DNA from: Lachnospiraceae bacterium
GTDB taxonomy: Bacteria; Bacillota; Clostridia; Lachnospirales; Lachnospiraceae
NCBI GenBank assembly: GCA_017473665.1
Contig: JAFUKK010000045.1
Coordinates: 1 to 9,455, forward strand
Direction: 5' to 3'
DNA length: 9,455 nucleotides
A model generated the notes under the pieces. That model was not told where the DNA came from and ran no database searches. It saw only the letters and a program-made list of their open reading frames with translations. Numbering within the stretch: position 1 is the first letter of the stretch; each line of letters starts with the position of its first letter. The position numbers and the translations under genes are program-made. This document shows, in pieces, positions 1 to 6,638 of this stretch.

Positions 1-1366
1 CACCGCCCTTGCGGCGGATGTAGCCGCTTTCGGTGAGCTCCTCCTTAATCTGTACCAAATCCTCCTCCAGCAGGGCGATATCCAAAGCATTGCTAATAGA
101 CTCCAGGTGCTGGATTTCCGCTTTTACTTCCTCGGTGAGGGTGGACAGAGCTTCATAGGTACGTTTCATTTTGTTATATTTGTCAAAATATTTCTGGGCA
201 TTTTCAGTAGCGGTCTTGGTAGGGTCCAGGGGAATGGTCAACATTTCGTTGGTGTAGTAATTCAGTACCTCAATGGACTTGTCTCCGGCTTTGGCACTGT
301 AGCCGTAGGTATTCAGCAGTTCCCCGTATATCCGGTAGGTGTCCCTTTTCTCCGTATCCTTCATTTGGCGTAGCTGCAAATCATATTTTTTTACGTTTCG
401 CTCTAAGGCGGTCTGTACGATGCGACGCAGGGCTGCGGATTTCTGGCGGATACGGGTGAGGGCATTTTTCTCTGCATAATAATGCTCTAACAGCAGGGAC
501 ATGGAGTCAAAGGGCACTACCTGTTCTCGTTCTCCACAGTACATAGTCAGGGGAATGGCGGCGAATTCCAAGGGCTTCTGGCTACCGGTGGAGGTGCGCT
601 CATAGGCAATGCCGGGAGTGAAGTCGCCGGAGGTAATGCGTCCGGACAGTTGCATCATGGCCTCATACAGCCGTTTACGGTTAGGCTCCTGCAAAGCCAC
701 ACAGGGAGCGTCCCCATCCACCCCAGCCTCATAGCAAAGCTGCTGTGCCAACACAGGGGAGATACCTGTGAGAGAGGTATACAGGGCCTTGTATACGGGC
801 AGGGGCTTGCTCATAATTTCATTTTCAAAAACATCCGGGGAAAGAGTCAGCACATCCTTTTTGTCCTGGGTCTCCGGGATGAAGTAGGTCTTGCCGGGCA
901 GTACCTCCCGGACACTGCTGACCGCCGCAGAAATGTGCTTGATACTGTCAATAATCACATCTTGGTCATTACAGAAGATGATGTTACTGTGTTTGCCCAT
1001 GATTTCAATAATCAGGTACTTGCGGCATAAATCACCCATTTCGTCCAGATGCTCGATTTCCAGTCTTACAATTCGTTCCAGACCGGGCTGGGATACTCCG
1101 ATGATGCGGCCGTTTTGCAGATGCTTACGCAGCAGCATGCAGAAATTGGGGGCAGTCATGGGACTGGGCTTATTGCTTTCCGTAAAATAAATCAGGGGAA
1201 GAGAAGCATCGGCGGATAAAAAAAGCCTCCGTTGCCCCTCGCCGGTCTTTATGGTCAGCAGCAGCTCGTCGTTTTCGGGCTGTGCAATTTTATATAGTCT
1301 GCCACCGATTATGGTGGATTTCATTTCCTGTACCACATTTGCAATGGTCACGCCGTCAAAAGCCAT
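1..1366 (-). CDS. rqcH: RqcH, NFACT-family ribosome quality control factor (FbpA/YloA), 3' end outside window
   Basis: Reading the minus strand from the ATG at 1366 gives 455 uninterrupted codons to the window edge. Family members are about 570-590 residues, so roughly the last 120-130 (NFACT-R region) are missing. RqcH binds stalled 50S subunits carrying peptidyl-tRNA and recruits tRNA-Ala to add C-terminal alanine tails as degradation signals. Seen: the family start MAFDG, a GGR motif at 21-23, FCMLLRKHL at 75-83 and EIMGKHSNII at 121-130 (NFACT-N domain); a helix-hairpin-helix-like GISPVLAQQL at 201-210; a charged coiled-coil-like stretch at about 295-345; and DPTKTATENAQKYF at 381-394. 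An AGGA ribosome binding site (1374-1377) lies 7 bases upstream of the ATG. Residue 97, part of the Asp-Arg pair needed for tRNA binding in Bacillus subtilis RqcH, is Glu here, while Arg98 is kept. Older annotations call this a fibronectin-binding protein. It is transcribed divergently from yicC. Confidence 0.93.
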   Translation of the reverse strand, partial: MAFDGVTIANVVQEMKSTIIGGRLYKIAQPENDELLLTIKTGEGQRRLFLSADASLPLIYFTESNKPSPMTAPNFCMLLRKHLQNGRIIGVSQPGLERIVRLEIEHLDEMGDLCRKYLIIEIMGKHSNIIFCNDQDVIIDSIKHISAAVSSVREVLPGKTYFIPETQDKKDVLTLSPDVFENEIMSKPLPVYKALYTSLTGISPVLAQQLCYEAGVDGDAPCVALQEPNRKRLYEAMMQLSGRITSGDFTPGIAYERTSTGSQKPLEFAAIPLTMYCGEREQVVPFDSMSLLLEHYYAEKNALTRIRQKSAALRRIVQTALERNVKKYDLQLRQMKDTEKRDTYRIYGELLNTYGYSAKAGDKSIEVLNYYTNEMLTIPLDPTKTATENAQKYFDKYNKMKRTYEALSTLTEEVKAEIQHLESISNALDIALLEEDLVQIKEELTESGYIRRKGG

Positions 1367-1418
1367 TATATTATCCTCATTCCTATTACTTGCTATATTT
1401 TTGGATGATATCCAACAC

Positions 1419-1448
1419 ATTGTAACAGATTGCAGGGGGTGGGTGCAA
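1419..1448 (-). promoter_or_regulatory. Candidate housekeeping-sigma promoter of rqcH
   Basis: On the minus strand, TTGCAC (1443-1448) and TACAAT (1419-1424) are separated by 18 bases. The -10 is preceded by TGT, which fits an extended -10 (TGn). Transcription would start near 1412, leaving a leader of about 45 bases before the ATG at 1366. The -35 match is only moderate. No better pair was seen between the two divergent genes on this strand. Confidence 0.5.
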
Positions 1449-1459
1449 GGGAAAAGGGG
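1435..1459 (+). other. Four-G-run motif with G-quadruplex pattern in the rqcH-yicC divergent spacer
   Basis: Four runs of three or more G lie close together on the plus strand: G5 at 1435-1439, G3 at 1441-1443, G3 at 1449-1451 and G4 at 1456-1459. The loops are 1, 5 and 4 bases. This satisfies the usual G3+N1-7 quadruplex pattern. It overlaps the candidate -35 of rqcH and lies about 43 bases upstream of the yicC -35. The pattern is seen directly; folding and function are not shown. Confidence 0.55.
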
Positions 1460-1501
1460 AGTATTTCACCGGAGGTTTCACAAAAAGCTATTGGGCTACC
1501 C

Positions 1502-1530
1502 TTGACGCTTGACAAAACTTATTCTATAAT
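1502..1530 (+). promoter_or_regulatory. Housekeeping-sigma promoter of the yicC-gmk-rpoZ-rimO-pgsA-cinA operon
   Basis: TTGACG (1502-1507) and a perfect TATAAT (1525-1530) are separated by 17 bases, a near-consensus vegetative promoter. A second, perfect TTGACA starts 7 bases later (1509-1514) but is only 10 bases from this -10, so it is unlikely to be used with it. Expected transcription start is about 1537, giving a leader of about 40 bases before the yicC ATG. This is the only strong promoter seen ahead of the six-gene run. Confidence 0.8.
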
Positions 1531-1578
1531 AAAATGAAGTGTGCGACGAGGAAGCCGCCGCTTTAGATAGGAGCCACC

Positions 1579-2457
1579 ATGATTAAAAGTATGACCGGCT
1601 TTGGCAGATGCGAGGTGACCTTCGATTCCAGAAAGTTTACCGTAGAGATGAAATCTGTCAATCATCGTTATCTGGATGTAAATATTAAGATGCCCAAGAA
1701 ATTAAATTTCTTTGAGTCCGCTATTCGTACGGAACTGAAGAATTATATTTCCAGAGGCAAGGTAGATGTATTTATTACCTATGAGGATTTCTCAGAAAGT
1801 AATACCAGCATCTGTTACCACAAGGAGGTAGCAGGAGAGTATCTGAAGTATTTGCGTCAGATGGCAGAGGATTTCGGATTGGATGATGATATCCGGGTAT
1901 CCACTCTTTCCAAATACCCTGAGGTATTTACCATGGAAGAGCAGACCATGGATGAGGAAGAACTGTGGAAGGAATTGCAAAAGGCCATCAGCGGTGCAGC
2001 GCAGATGTTTGTACAGACCCGTATCACCGAAGGTGAGAATCTGCGTGCTGATTTACTTTCCAAGCTGGACGGTATGCTGGAACTGGTGGATTTTATTACC
2101 CAGCGTTCTCCCAAGATTGTGGCAGAGTACAGACAAAAGCTGGAGGAGCGTGTCCGGGAGCTTTTGGAAGACAATACTGTGGATGAGGGCAGACTACTCA
2201 CTGAGGTGACCATTTTTGCGGATAAGGTATGTGTGGATGAGGAGCTGGTAAGACTGCGCAGTCATATCGAGACCACCCGCAAGACCCTGCAGGAGGGCGG
2301 CAGTATCGGGCGTAAGCTGGACTTTATCGCCCAGGAGATGAACAGAGAGGCTAATACCACCCTGTCTAAATCCAATGACCTGGAGATTTCCAACTGTGCT
2401 ATTGAGTTAAAGACGGAGATTGAAAAGGTAAGAGAGCAGATTCAAAATATTGAGTAG
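1579..2457 (+). CDS. yicC: YicC/YloC-family endoribonuclease
   Basis: The product is 292 residues, the full length of the family (about 290). YicC and its Bacillus homologue YloC are metal-dependent endoribonucleases acting on RNA; the Escherichia coli protein affects turnover of small RNAs. Seen: the near-invariant N-terminus MIKSMTGFGR; VEMKSVNHRYLD at 22-33; EGENLRADL at 151-159; and the C-terminal DUF1732 block with EV-x3-ADK (209-216), EELVRLRSH (221-229), GRKLDFIAQEMNRE (244-257) and a KTEIEKVREQIQNIE tail. The ATG is supported by AGGAG at 1569-1573, 5 bases upstream. It is the first gene of the operon. Its stop TAG is followed in frame by TAG and TGA, so it ends in three consecutive stops, and gmk begins 14 bases later. 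In many Firmicutes a small remA/DUF370 gene sits between yicC and gmk; there is none here. Confidence 0.95.
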   Translation: MIKSMTGFGRCEVTFDSRKFTVEMKSVNHRYLDVNIKMPKKLNFFESAIRTELKNYISRGKVDVFITYEDFSESNTSICYHKEVAGEYLKYLRQMAEDFGLDDDIRVSTLSKYPEVFTMEEQTMDEEELWKELQKAISGAAQMFVQTRITEGENLRADLLSKLDGMLELVDFITQRSPKIVAEYRQKLEERVRELLEDNTVDEGRLLTEVTIFADKVCVDEELVRLRSHIETTRKTLQEGGSIGRKLDFIAQEMNREANTTLSKSNDLEISNCAIELKTEIEKVREQIQNIE

Positions 2458-2471
2458 TAGTGAGGATAGAC

Positions 2472-3107
2472 ATGGCAGAGAAAGGAATACTCATCATTAT
2501 CTCGGGCTTTTCCGGTGCAGGAAAGGGGACCCTGGTAAAGGAGTTATTAAAGACCTATGACAATTATGCATTGTCCGTTTCCATGACCACCCGCTTACCC
2601 AGAGAGGGCGAGCGTCACGGGATAGAGTACTTTTTTACGGATAAGGCCGGCTTTGAGGAGCAGATTGCAGCAGATGGTATGATTGAATATGCCCAGTACT
2701 GCGGTAATTATTATGGTACCCCCAAGGCCTATGTGGAGGAACAACTGGCTGCAGGCAAGGATGTGATTCTGGAGATTGAGATTCAGGGCGCATTACAGGT
2801 AAAGGAAAAATTCCCCGAGAGTCTGCTTTTGTTTGTGACACCGCCCAGTGCAGCAGAGCTGGAGCGCAGACTGGTGGGCAGAGGTACTGAGAGCGCAGAG
2901 GTAGTGGCCCAGCGTTTGTCCAGAGCAAGTGAGGAATCAGAAGGCATTGAGGCCTATGATTATATAGTAGTAAATGATATTCTGGAGGATTGCGTGAAGG
3001 AGGTTCACAGTATTGTGGATGCAGCACGCAAGAGTCCTGTTCGCAGAAAAGCATTTATAAAAGAAATCAGAGCAGAACTGAAAGAGTTCTCGAAAGGAGC
3101 AAAATAA
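2472..3107 (+). CDS. gmk: Guanylate kinase
   Basis: The product phosphorylates GMP to GDP with ATP in the cytosol, a required step in GTP supply and in recycling of (p)ppGpp-related nucleotides. It is 211 residues, typical for the family (about 205). Seen: the P-loop GFSGAGKGT at 12-20; the GMP-binding segment SVSMTTRLPREGE followed by HGIEYFF; EIEIQGALQV in the core; and VVND near the C-terminus. The start is placed at ATG 2472 because GAGG (2462-2465) is 6 bases upstream and family members usually begin just before the first beta strand. An in-frame GTG at 2460 would add four residues but has no ribosome binding site. The stop TAA shares one base with the ATG of rpoZ, so the two are probably translationally coupled. 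The P-loop has Phe and Gly where many bacteria have Pro and Ser; I recall the same form in clostridial relatives. Confidence 0.96.
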   Translation: MAEKGILIIISGFSGAGKGTLVKELLKTYDNYALSVSMTTRLPREGERHGIEYFFTDKAGFEEQIAADGMIEYAQYCGNYYGTPKAYVEEQLAAGKDVILEIEIQGALQVKEKFPESLLLFVTPPSAAELERRLVGRGTESAEVVAQRLSRASEESEGIEAYDYIVVNDILEDCVKEVHSIVDAARKSPVRRKAFIKEIRAELKEFSKGAK

Positions 3108-3340
3108 TGTTACATCCATCTTATTCAGATCTTATGAAAGTCGTAAACAGTGAGGTAGAGCCCGGTGAGACTCCTGTAGTAAACAGTCGTTATTCCATCG
3201 TTATGGCTACTGCGAAGAGAGCACGTCAGATTATCGGAGGGGATGAGCCTCTGGTAGATAATAAGAGTGCTAAGCCTCTTAGCATTGCAGTGGACGAGTT
3301 GAATCAGGGACAGATTAAGATTTTAAGCGACGAAGACTAA
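3107..3340 (+). CDS. rpoZ: DNA-directed RNA polymerase subunit omega
   Basis: This is a 77-residue protein, normal for omega in Firmicutes. Omega clamps the beta-prime C-terminal region and helps polymerase assembly. Seen: an N-terminal MLHPSYSDLM helix; the family core SRYSIVMATAKRARQI, matching the NRY-x-LV-x-x-AAKRARQ consensus; and KPLSIAVDELNQGQI near the C-terminus, followed by an acidic tail. The ATG at 3107 overlaps the gmk stop by one base and has AAGGAG at 3094-3099, 7 bases upstream. The same frame stays open upstream inside gmk, but that extension has no omega-like sequence or ribosome binding site. The gmk-rpoZ pairing is conserved widely in bacteria and supports both calls. Confidence 0.94.
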   Translation: MLHPSYSDLMKVVNSEVEPGETPVVNSRYSIVMATAKRARQIIGGDEPLVDNKSAKPLSIAVDELNQGQIKILSDED

Positions 3341-3345
3341 TAATC

Positions 3346-3378
3346 AGGTAGTTGGCATACTCTGTCAGCTACCTTTTG
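3346..3378 (+). terminator. Hairpin in the rpoZ-rimO gap, possible weak terminator or attenuator
   Basis: AGGTAGTTG (3346-3354) pairs with CAGCTACCT (3366-3374) in a 9-bp stem with one G-T wobble. An 11-base loop separates the arms, and TTT then G follows. The large loop and short T-tract suggest partial termination or 3'-end protection rather than a full stop. rimO begins 18 bases downstream without a clear promoter of its own, so some read-through is expected. Confidence 0.5.
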
Positions 3379-3396
3379 TATATCAGGAAGGTTTAT

Positions 3397-4725
3397 ATGA
3401 AAATATGTTTTGTATCTCTGGGCTGCGACAAGAATCTGGCAGATACGGAAAAGATGCTGGGCATGCTCCGGGAGAAGGGTTATACCTTTACGGATGAAGA
3501 GACAGAGGCGGATATTGCAGTGGTAAATACCTGCTGTTTTATCGGAGATGCTAAGGAAGAAAGCATTAATACATTGTTAGAACTGGCAGATTTGAAGCAG
3601 AACGGTTCTCTAAAATTGTTGGTGGCAACAGGTTGCCTGGCTCAGCGTTACCGGGAGGAGATTCAGAGAGAGATTTCCGAAGTGGACGTGATTATCGGTA
3701 CCACCGCTATTACAGAGATTGTTGACGCTATTGAAGAGGCATTGGCCGGCAGTGCCCGAAATCATTATCAGGATTTGGATGCAAGTCCGGTGGTGGATAG
3801 TCCGCGGGAAGTCACCACGGGAGGACATTTTGCATATTTAAAAATAGCAGAGGGATGCGATAAGCATTGTACCTACTGCATTATCCCCAAGGTACGAGGT
3901 AATTTCCGTAGCGTGCCCATGGAGGTATTGGTACAGGAAGCTACTAATCTGGCGGACAGTGGTGTGAAGGAACTGATTCTGGTAGCACAGGAGACCACCT
4001 TGTATGGGCAGGACCTATACGGCGAGAAGTCACTGCATAAGCTGCTTCATGCCTTAGGGCAGATTCCGGGTATTTATTGGATTCGGATTCTCTACTGTTA
4101 TCCTGAGGAGATTACGCAGGAGCTGATAGAAGCCATTGCTACGGAGCCCAAGGTATTGCACTATCTGGATATTCCTATCCAGCATGGGGCAGACAGGGTT
4201 CTAAAGCGTATGGGCAGGCGGACCAACCAGGAGCAGCTTCGTGAGATTATCAGAAAGCTTCGGGAGCGGATTCCGGATATTTGTCTGCGTACCACCTTAA
4301 TCAGTGGTTTCCCCGGGGAGACCCAGGAGGACCATGAGGAGCTGTACCGCTTTGTGAACGAAATGGAATTTGACCGCCTGGGTGTATTTGCTTACTCCTG
4401 CGAAGAGGATACCCCTGCAGCATTACTGCCGGATCAAGTGCCGGAAGAGGTCAAGGAAGAGCGCAGGGACGAGTTGATGGAGCTGCAGCAGGCCATTGCC
4501 TTTGAAAAAGCAGAGGAGATGGTAGGCCGTGTGCTGGATGTGATGATTGAAGGCAAGGTGGCAGATGAGGATGTGTATGTGGCCCGTACCTATCGGGATG
4601 CTCCTAATGTGGATGGCTATCTGTTCTTAAATACCAGTGCCAATCTGGTAACCGGTGATTTTGTAAAGGTACTGGTTACGGATTCCAATGAATATGATTT
4701 GATCGGAGAGGTATACTATGAGTAA
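3397..4725 (+). CDS. rimO: Ribosomal protein uS12 methylthiotransferase RimO (radical SAM)
   Basis: This radical-SAM enzyme adds a methylthio group to a conserved aspartate of ribosomal protein S12. The product has 442 residues, as expected. Seen: the N-terminal cluster domain with Cys10 (VSLGCDKNLAD), Cys46 in VVNTCC and Cys80 in ATGC; the radical-SAM triad C154-x3-C158-x2-C161 within AEGCDKHCTYCIIPKVRG; and a C-terminal TRAM-like segment from about 377. The GCDKNL signature and the CIIPKVRG form after the triad favour RimO over the tRNA enzymes MiaB and MtaB. The start is ATG 3397 with AGGAAGG at 3385-3391. The frame is open 15 codons further up to a TTG inside the upstream hairpin, but that has no ribosome binding site and no family similarity. 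It ends with an 8-base overlap with pgsA. Confidence 0.95.
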   Translation: MKICFVSLGCDKNLADTEKMLGMLREKGYTFTDEETEADIAVVNTCCFIGDAKEESINTLLELADLKQNGSLKLLVATGCLAQRYREEIQREISEVDVIIGTTAITEIVDAIEEALAGSARNHYQDLDASPVVDSPREVTTGGHFAYLKIAEGCDKHCTYCIIPKVRGNFRSVPMEVLVQEATNLADSGVKELILVAQETTLYGQDLYGEKSLHKLLHALGQIPGIYWIRILYCYPEEITQELIEAIATEPKVLHYLDIPIQHGADRVLKRMGRRTNQEQLREIIRKLRERIPDICLRTTLISGFPGETQEDHEELYRFVNEMEFDRLGVFAYSCEEDTPAALLPDQVPEEVKEERRDELMELQQAIAFEKAEEMVGRVLDVMIEGKVADEDVYVARTYRDAPNVDGYLFLNTSANLVTGDFVKVLVTDSNEYDLIGEVYYE

Positions 4726-5299
4726 GATGAATTTACCTAATAAGCTGACAATTTTTCGAGTGATATTAATCGTGCCTTTCATACTACTGCTTTTGGGCGG
4801 TTACCATGAATGGGATTGGTTTAAGGTTATATTTGGCGGTATTATGGAGTATGTGGATTATATTGCCCTGGTGATTTTCATTATTGCCAGTCTTACCGAT
4901 TTGATTGATGGCAAAATTGCCCGCAAATACAATCTGGTGACCAATTTTGGTAAATTTATGGACCCCCTGGCAGATAAGCTGCTGGTATGTGCGGCTCTGA
5001 TTGCCTTGGTGGAGTTGGACCGAATCCCTTCTTGGGTAGTGATTATCATTATCAGCAGGGAATTTATTATCAGCGGTTTCCGACTCATTGCCTCTGATAA
5101 TGGTGTGGTCATTGCAGCCAGCTACTGGGGCAAGTTTAAGACCACCTTCCAGATGATAATGGTGTGCTTAATGATTGCCAATATCAGTGCATTGTGGCTG
5201 GTTACTGATATCATCATGTGGATTGCTTTGGCACTGACTGTGATTTCACTGGTGGATTATTTAATCAAAAATAAAGATGTAATGAAAGATACCAAATAA
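4718..5299 (+). CDS. pgsA: CDP-diacylglycerol--glycerol-3-phosphate 3-phosphatidyltransferase
   Basis: This integral membrane enzyme makes phosphatidylglycerophosphate from CDP-diacylglycerol and glycerol-3-phosphate, the committed step to phosphatidylglycerol and cardiolipin. The product has 193 residues, normal for the family. Seen: the complete CDP-alcohol phosphotransferase motif D61-x2-D64-G65-x2-A68-R69-x8-G78-x3-D82-x3-D86; the family start NLPNKLTIFRV; and several hydrophobic segments (about 11-29, 46-60, 87-120, 143-180). The ATG at 4718 overlaps the end of rimO by 8 bases. GGAGAGG at 4705-4711 lies 6 bases upstream, while a second ATG at 4727 would be too far from it. PgsA and phosphatidylserine synthase share the motif, but length and N-terminus favour PgsA. 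Confidence 0.94.
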   Translation: MSKMNLPNKLTIFRVILIVPFILLLLGGYHEWDWFKVIFGGIMEYVDYIALVIFIIASLTDLIDGKIARKYNLVTNFGKFMDPLADKLLVCAALIALVELDRIPSWVVIIIISREFIISGFRLIASDNGVVIAASYWGKFKTTFQMIMVCLMIANISALWLVTDIIMWIALALTVISLVDYLIKNKDVMKDTK

Positions 5300-5300
5300 A

Positions 5301-5335
5301 ATGTACCGGGCAGATGCCCGCAAAGGAGTGTACAT
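5301..5335 (+). promoter_or_regulatory. Bulged stem-loop that contains the cinA ribosome binding site
   Basis: ATGTAC (5301-5306) is the exact reverse complement of GTACAT (5330-5335), which ends directly before the cinA ATG. Immediately inside it CGGGC (5307-5311) pairs with GCCCG (5316-5320) around an AGAT loop. The remaining bases, CAAAGGAGT (5321-5329), form a one-sided bulge with the AGGAG Shine-Dalgarno (5324-5328), 7 bases before the start. The pairing is seen in the sequence; a role in controlling cinA translation or separating it from pgsA is inference. Confidence 0.5.
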
Positions 5336-6601
5336 ATGATTGCAGAGATAATATGTGTAGGAACAGAATTATTGTTGGGGAATATTGTGAATACCAACGC
5401 AGCCTATTTGGCAGAGCAATGCGCTATGCTGGGGGTGTCCAGTTATTTTCAAGTAGTAGTGGGAGACAATAAGGAGCGGCTCATGTATGTGATAAAAACT
5501 GCTGCGGAGCGTTCCGATGTGGTGATTTTATGCGGCGGACTGGGACCCACAGAGTATGATTTGACCAAGGAGACTGTGGCGGAGTTTTGTAACCGGAAGA
5601 TGTATGAGGATGCTCACAGCAAGGCTTGTTTGGAACAGTATTTTGCGGCCAGAGGTTTGGAAATGACGGAAAACAATCTGAAACAGGTGATGATACCGGA
5701 GGGTGCCAAGGTGCTCGATAATCCCAATGGTACGGCACCGGGAGTGATTGTGGAAGAAGAACAGACCAAATATATTCTGCTGCCGGGACCTCCCATGGAG
5801 CTGCAACCTATGTTTGAGAACCATGTAATGACTTATCTGAAAGGTTTGACAGGAGAGGAAATCTGCTCTCAGACAGTAAAGTTGTGCGGGGCTTCCGAGA
5901 GCAAGGTAGAGACTCAGATAAAGGATTTGATTGATGCGCAGTCCAATCCTACCATTGCCACCTATGCAAAACCGGGGGAAGTTCATATCCGAGTGACAGC
6001 CAAGGCGGCCAACCAAAAAGAAGCCAATAAAATCATGAAACCGGTGGTGAAGGAGCTGAAGTCCAGATTCGGTCATCAGATTTACACTACCGATGAGAAA
6101 GTAACGTTGGAAAAGGCAGTAGTAGAGCTGCTCCAGGGAGCAGACCTGACCATTGGACTGGCAGAATCTTGTACTGCCGGTATGCTGTCTGCCCGTCTGG
6201 TGAATGTACCCGGTGTATCTGATGTGTACAAAATGGGTGTGACCACCTATTCCAATAAAGCCAAAAGGACGCTGCTGAATGTAAAGAAGAGCACCCTGCG
6301 GAAACACGGAGCGGTAAGCCAGCAGACAGCAGAGGAAATGGTAAAGGGGTGTGCACAGCTTACGGGAGCGGATGTGACGGTGGCTATTACCGGTGTGGCA
6401 GGACCTGACGGAGGTACCGAGGAAAAGCCTGTGGGTCTGGTTTACATCGCCTGCAATGTGAAAGGTAATATCAGGATTAAGAAACACCAGTTGAAGGGTA
6501 GCCGCAGCAAAATCAGAGAAAATACCACATCCCTGGCATTGACACTGGTAAGAGAATGTGTCATGGAATATTTGAGTCGTGTGACCTTTGGTAAGAAATA
6601 A
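5336..6601 (+). CDS. cinA: CinA-family protein: MoCF-like domain plus nicotinamide-nucleotide amidase domain
   Basis: The product has 421 residues, a full-length two-domain CinA. The N-terminal COG1058/molybdopterin-binding-like domain (about 1-170) shows the ICVGTELLLGNIVNTN start and GGLGPTEYDLTKE at 67-79. In some bacteria this domain hydrolyses ADP-ribose. The C-terminal domain (about 255-415) is of the PncC type, which deamidates nicotinamide mononucleotide for NAD recycling: AESCTAG at 276-282, YSNKAK at 305-310 with conserved Tyr, Ser and Lys, and TGVAGPDGGTEEKPVG at 352-367. In the first domain Tyr74 replaces the first Asp of the usual GGLGPT-x-DD motif, while the second Asp (75) is kept. 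In several Firmicutes cinA sits directly before recA and is co-transcribed with it during competence; here a strong terminator separates them. The ATG at 5336 has AGGAG 7 bases upstream. Confidence 0.93.
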   Translation: MIAEIICVGTELLLGNIVNTNAAYLAEQCAMLGVSSYFQVVVGDNKERLMYVIKTAAERSDVVILCGGLGPTEYDLTKETVAEFCNRKMYEDAHSKACLEQYFAARGLEMTENNLKQVMIPEGAKVLDNPNGTAPGVIVEEEQTKYILLPGPPMELQPMFENHVMTYLKGLTGEEICSQTVKLCGASESKVETQIKDLIDAQSNPTIATYAKPGEVHIRVTAKAANQKEANKIMKPVVKELKSRFGHQIYTTDEKVTLEKAVVELLQGADLTIGLAESCTAGMLSARLVNVPGVSDVYKMGVTTYSNKAKRTLLNVKKSTLRKHGAVSQQTAEEMVKGCAQLTGADVTVAITGVAGPDGGTEEKPVGLVYIACNVKGNIRIKKHQLKGSRSKIRENTTSLALTLVRECVMEYLSRVTFGKK

Positions 6602-6607
6602 GAAAAG

Positions 6608-6632
6608 TATCTTCCGGGAAGATAAATATTTT
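6608..6632 (+). terminator. First, weaker hairpin after cinA
   Basis: TATCTTC (6608-6614) pairs perfectly with GAAGATA (6618-6624) around a CGG triloop, starting 7 bases after the cinA stop. The following AATATTTT is only a partial T-tract. It probably acts with the stronger terminator just downstream, or as a 3'-end stabiliser. Confidence 0.5.
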
Positions 6633-6638
6633 GGAAAG

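Noticed and set aside
107..1505. Plus-strand open frames of 84-126 codons across the first 1.5 kb
   Set aside because: They lie opposite or beside rqcH, have no ribosome binding sites and no recognisable protein features; the minus-strand reading gives a continuous conserved protein.
1509..1514. The perfect TTGACA as the functional -35 of yicC
   Set aside because: It is only 10 bases from TATAAT, and no good -10 lies 16-18 bases downstream; TTGACG at 1502 has the correct 17-base spacing.
2990..3106. N-terminal extension of omega to 2990
   Set aside because: It would lie inside gmk, has no omega-like sequence, and the ATG at 3107 has a strong, well-spaced ribosome binding site.
5528..6487. 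A 319-codon minus-strand open frame opposite cinA
   Set aside because: It is long but opposite a full-length, motif-rich CinA; the translation is rich in His, Cys and Phe in the manner of an antisense frame and shows no domain.
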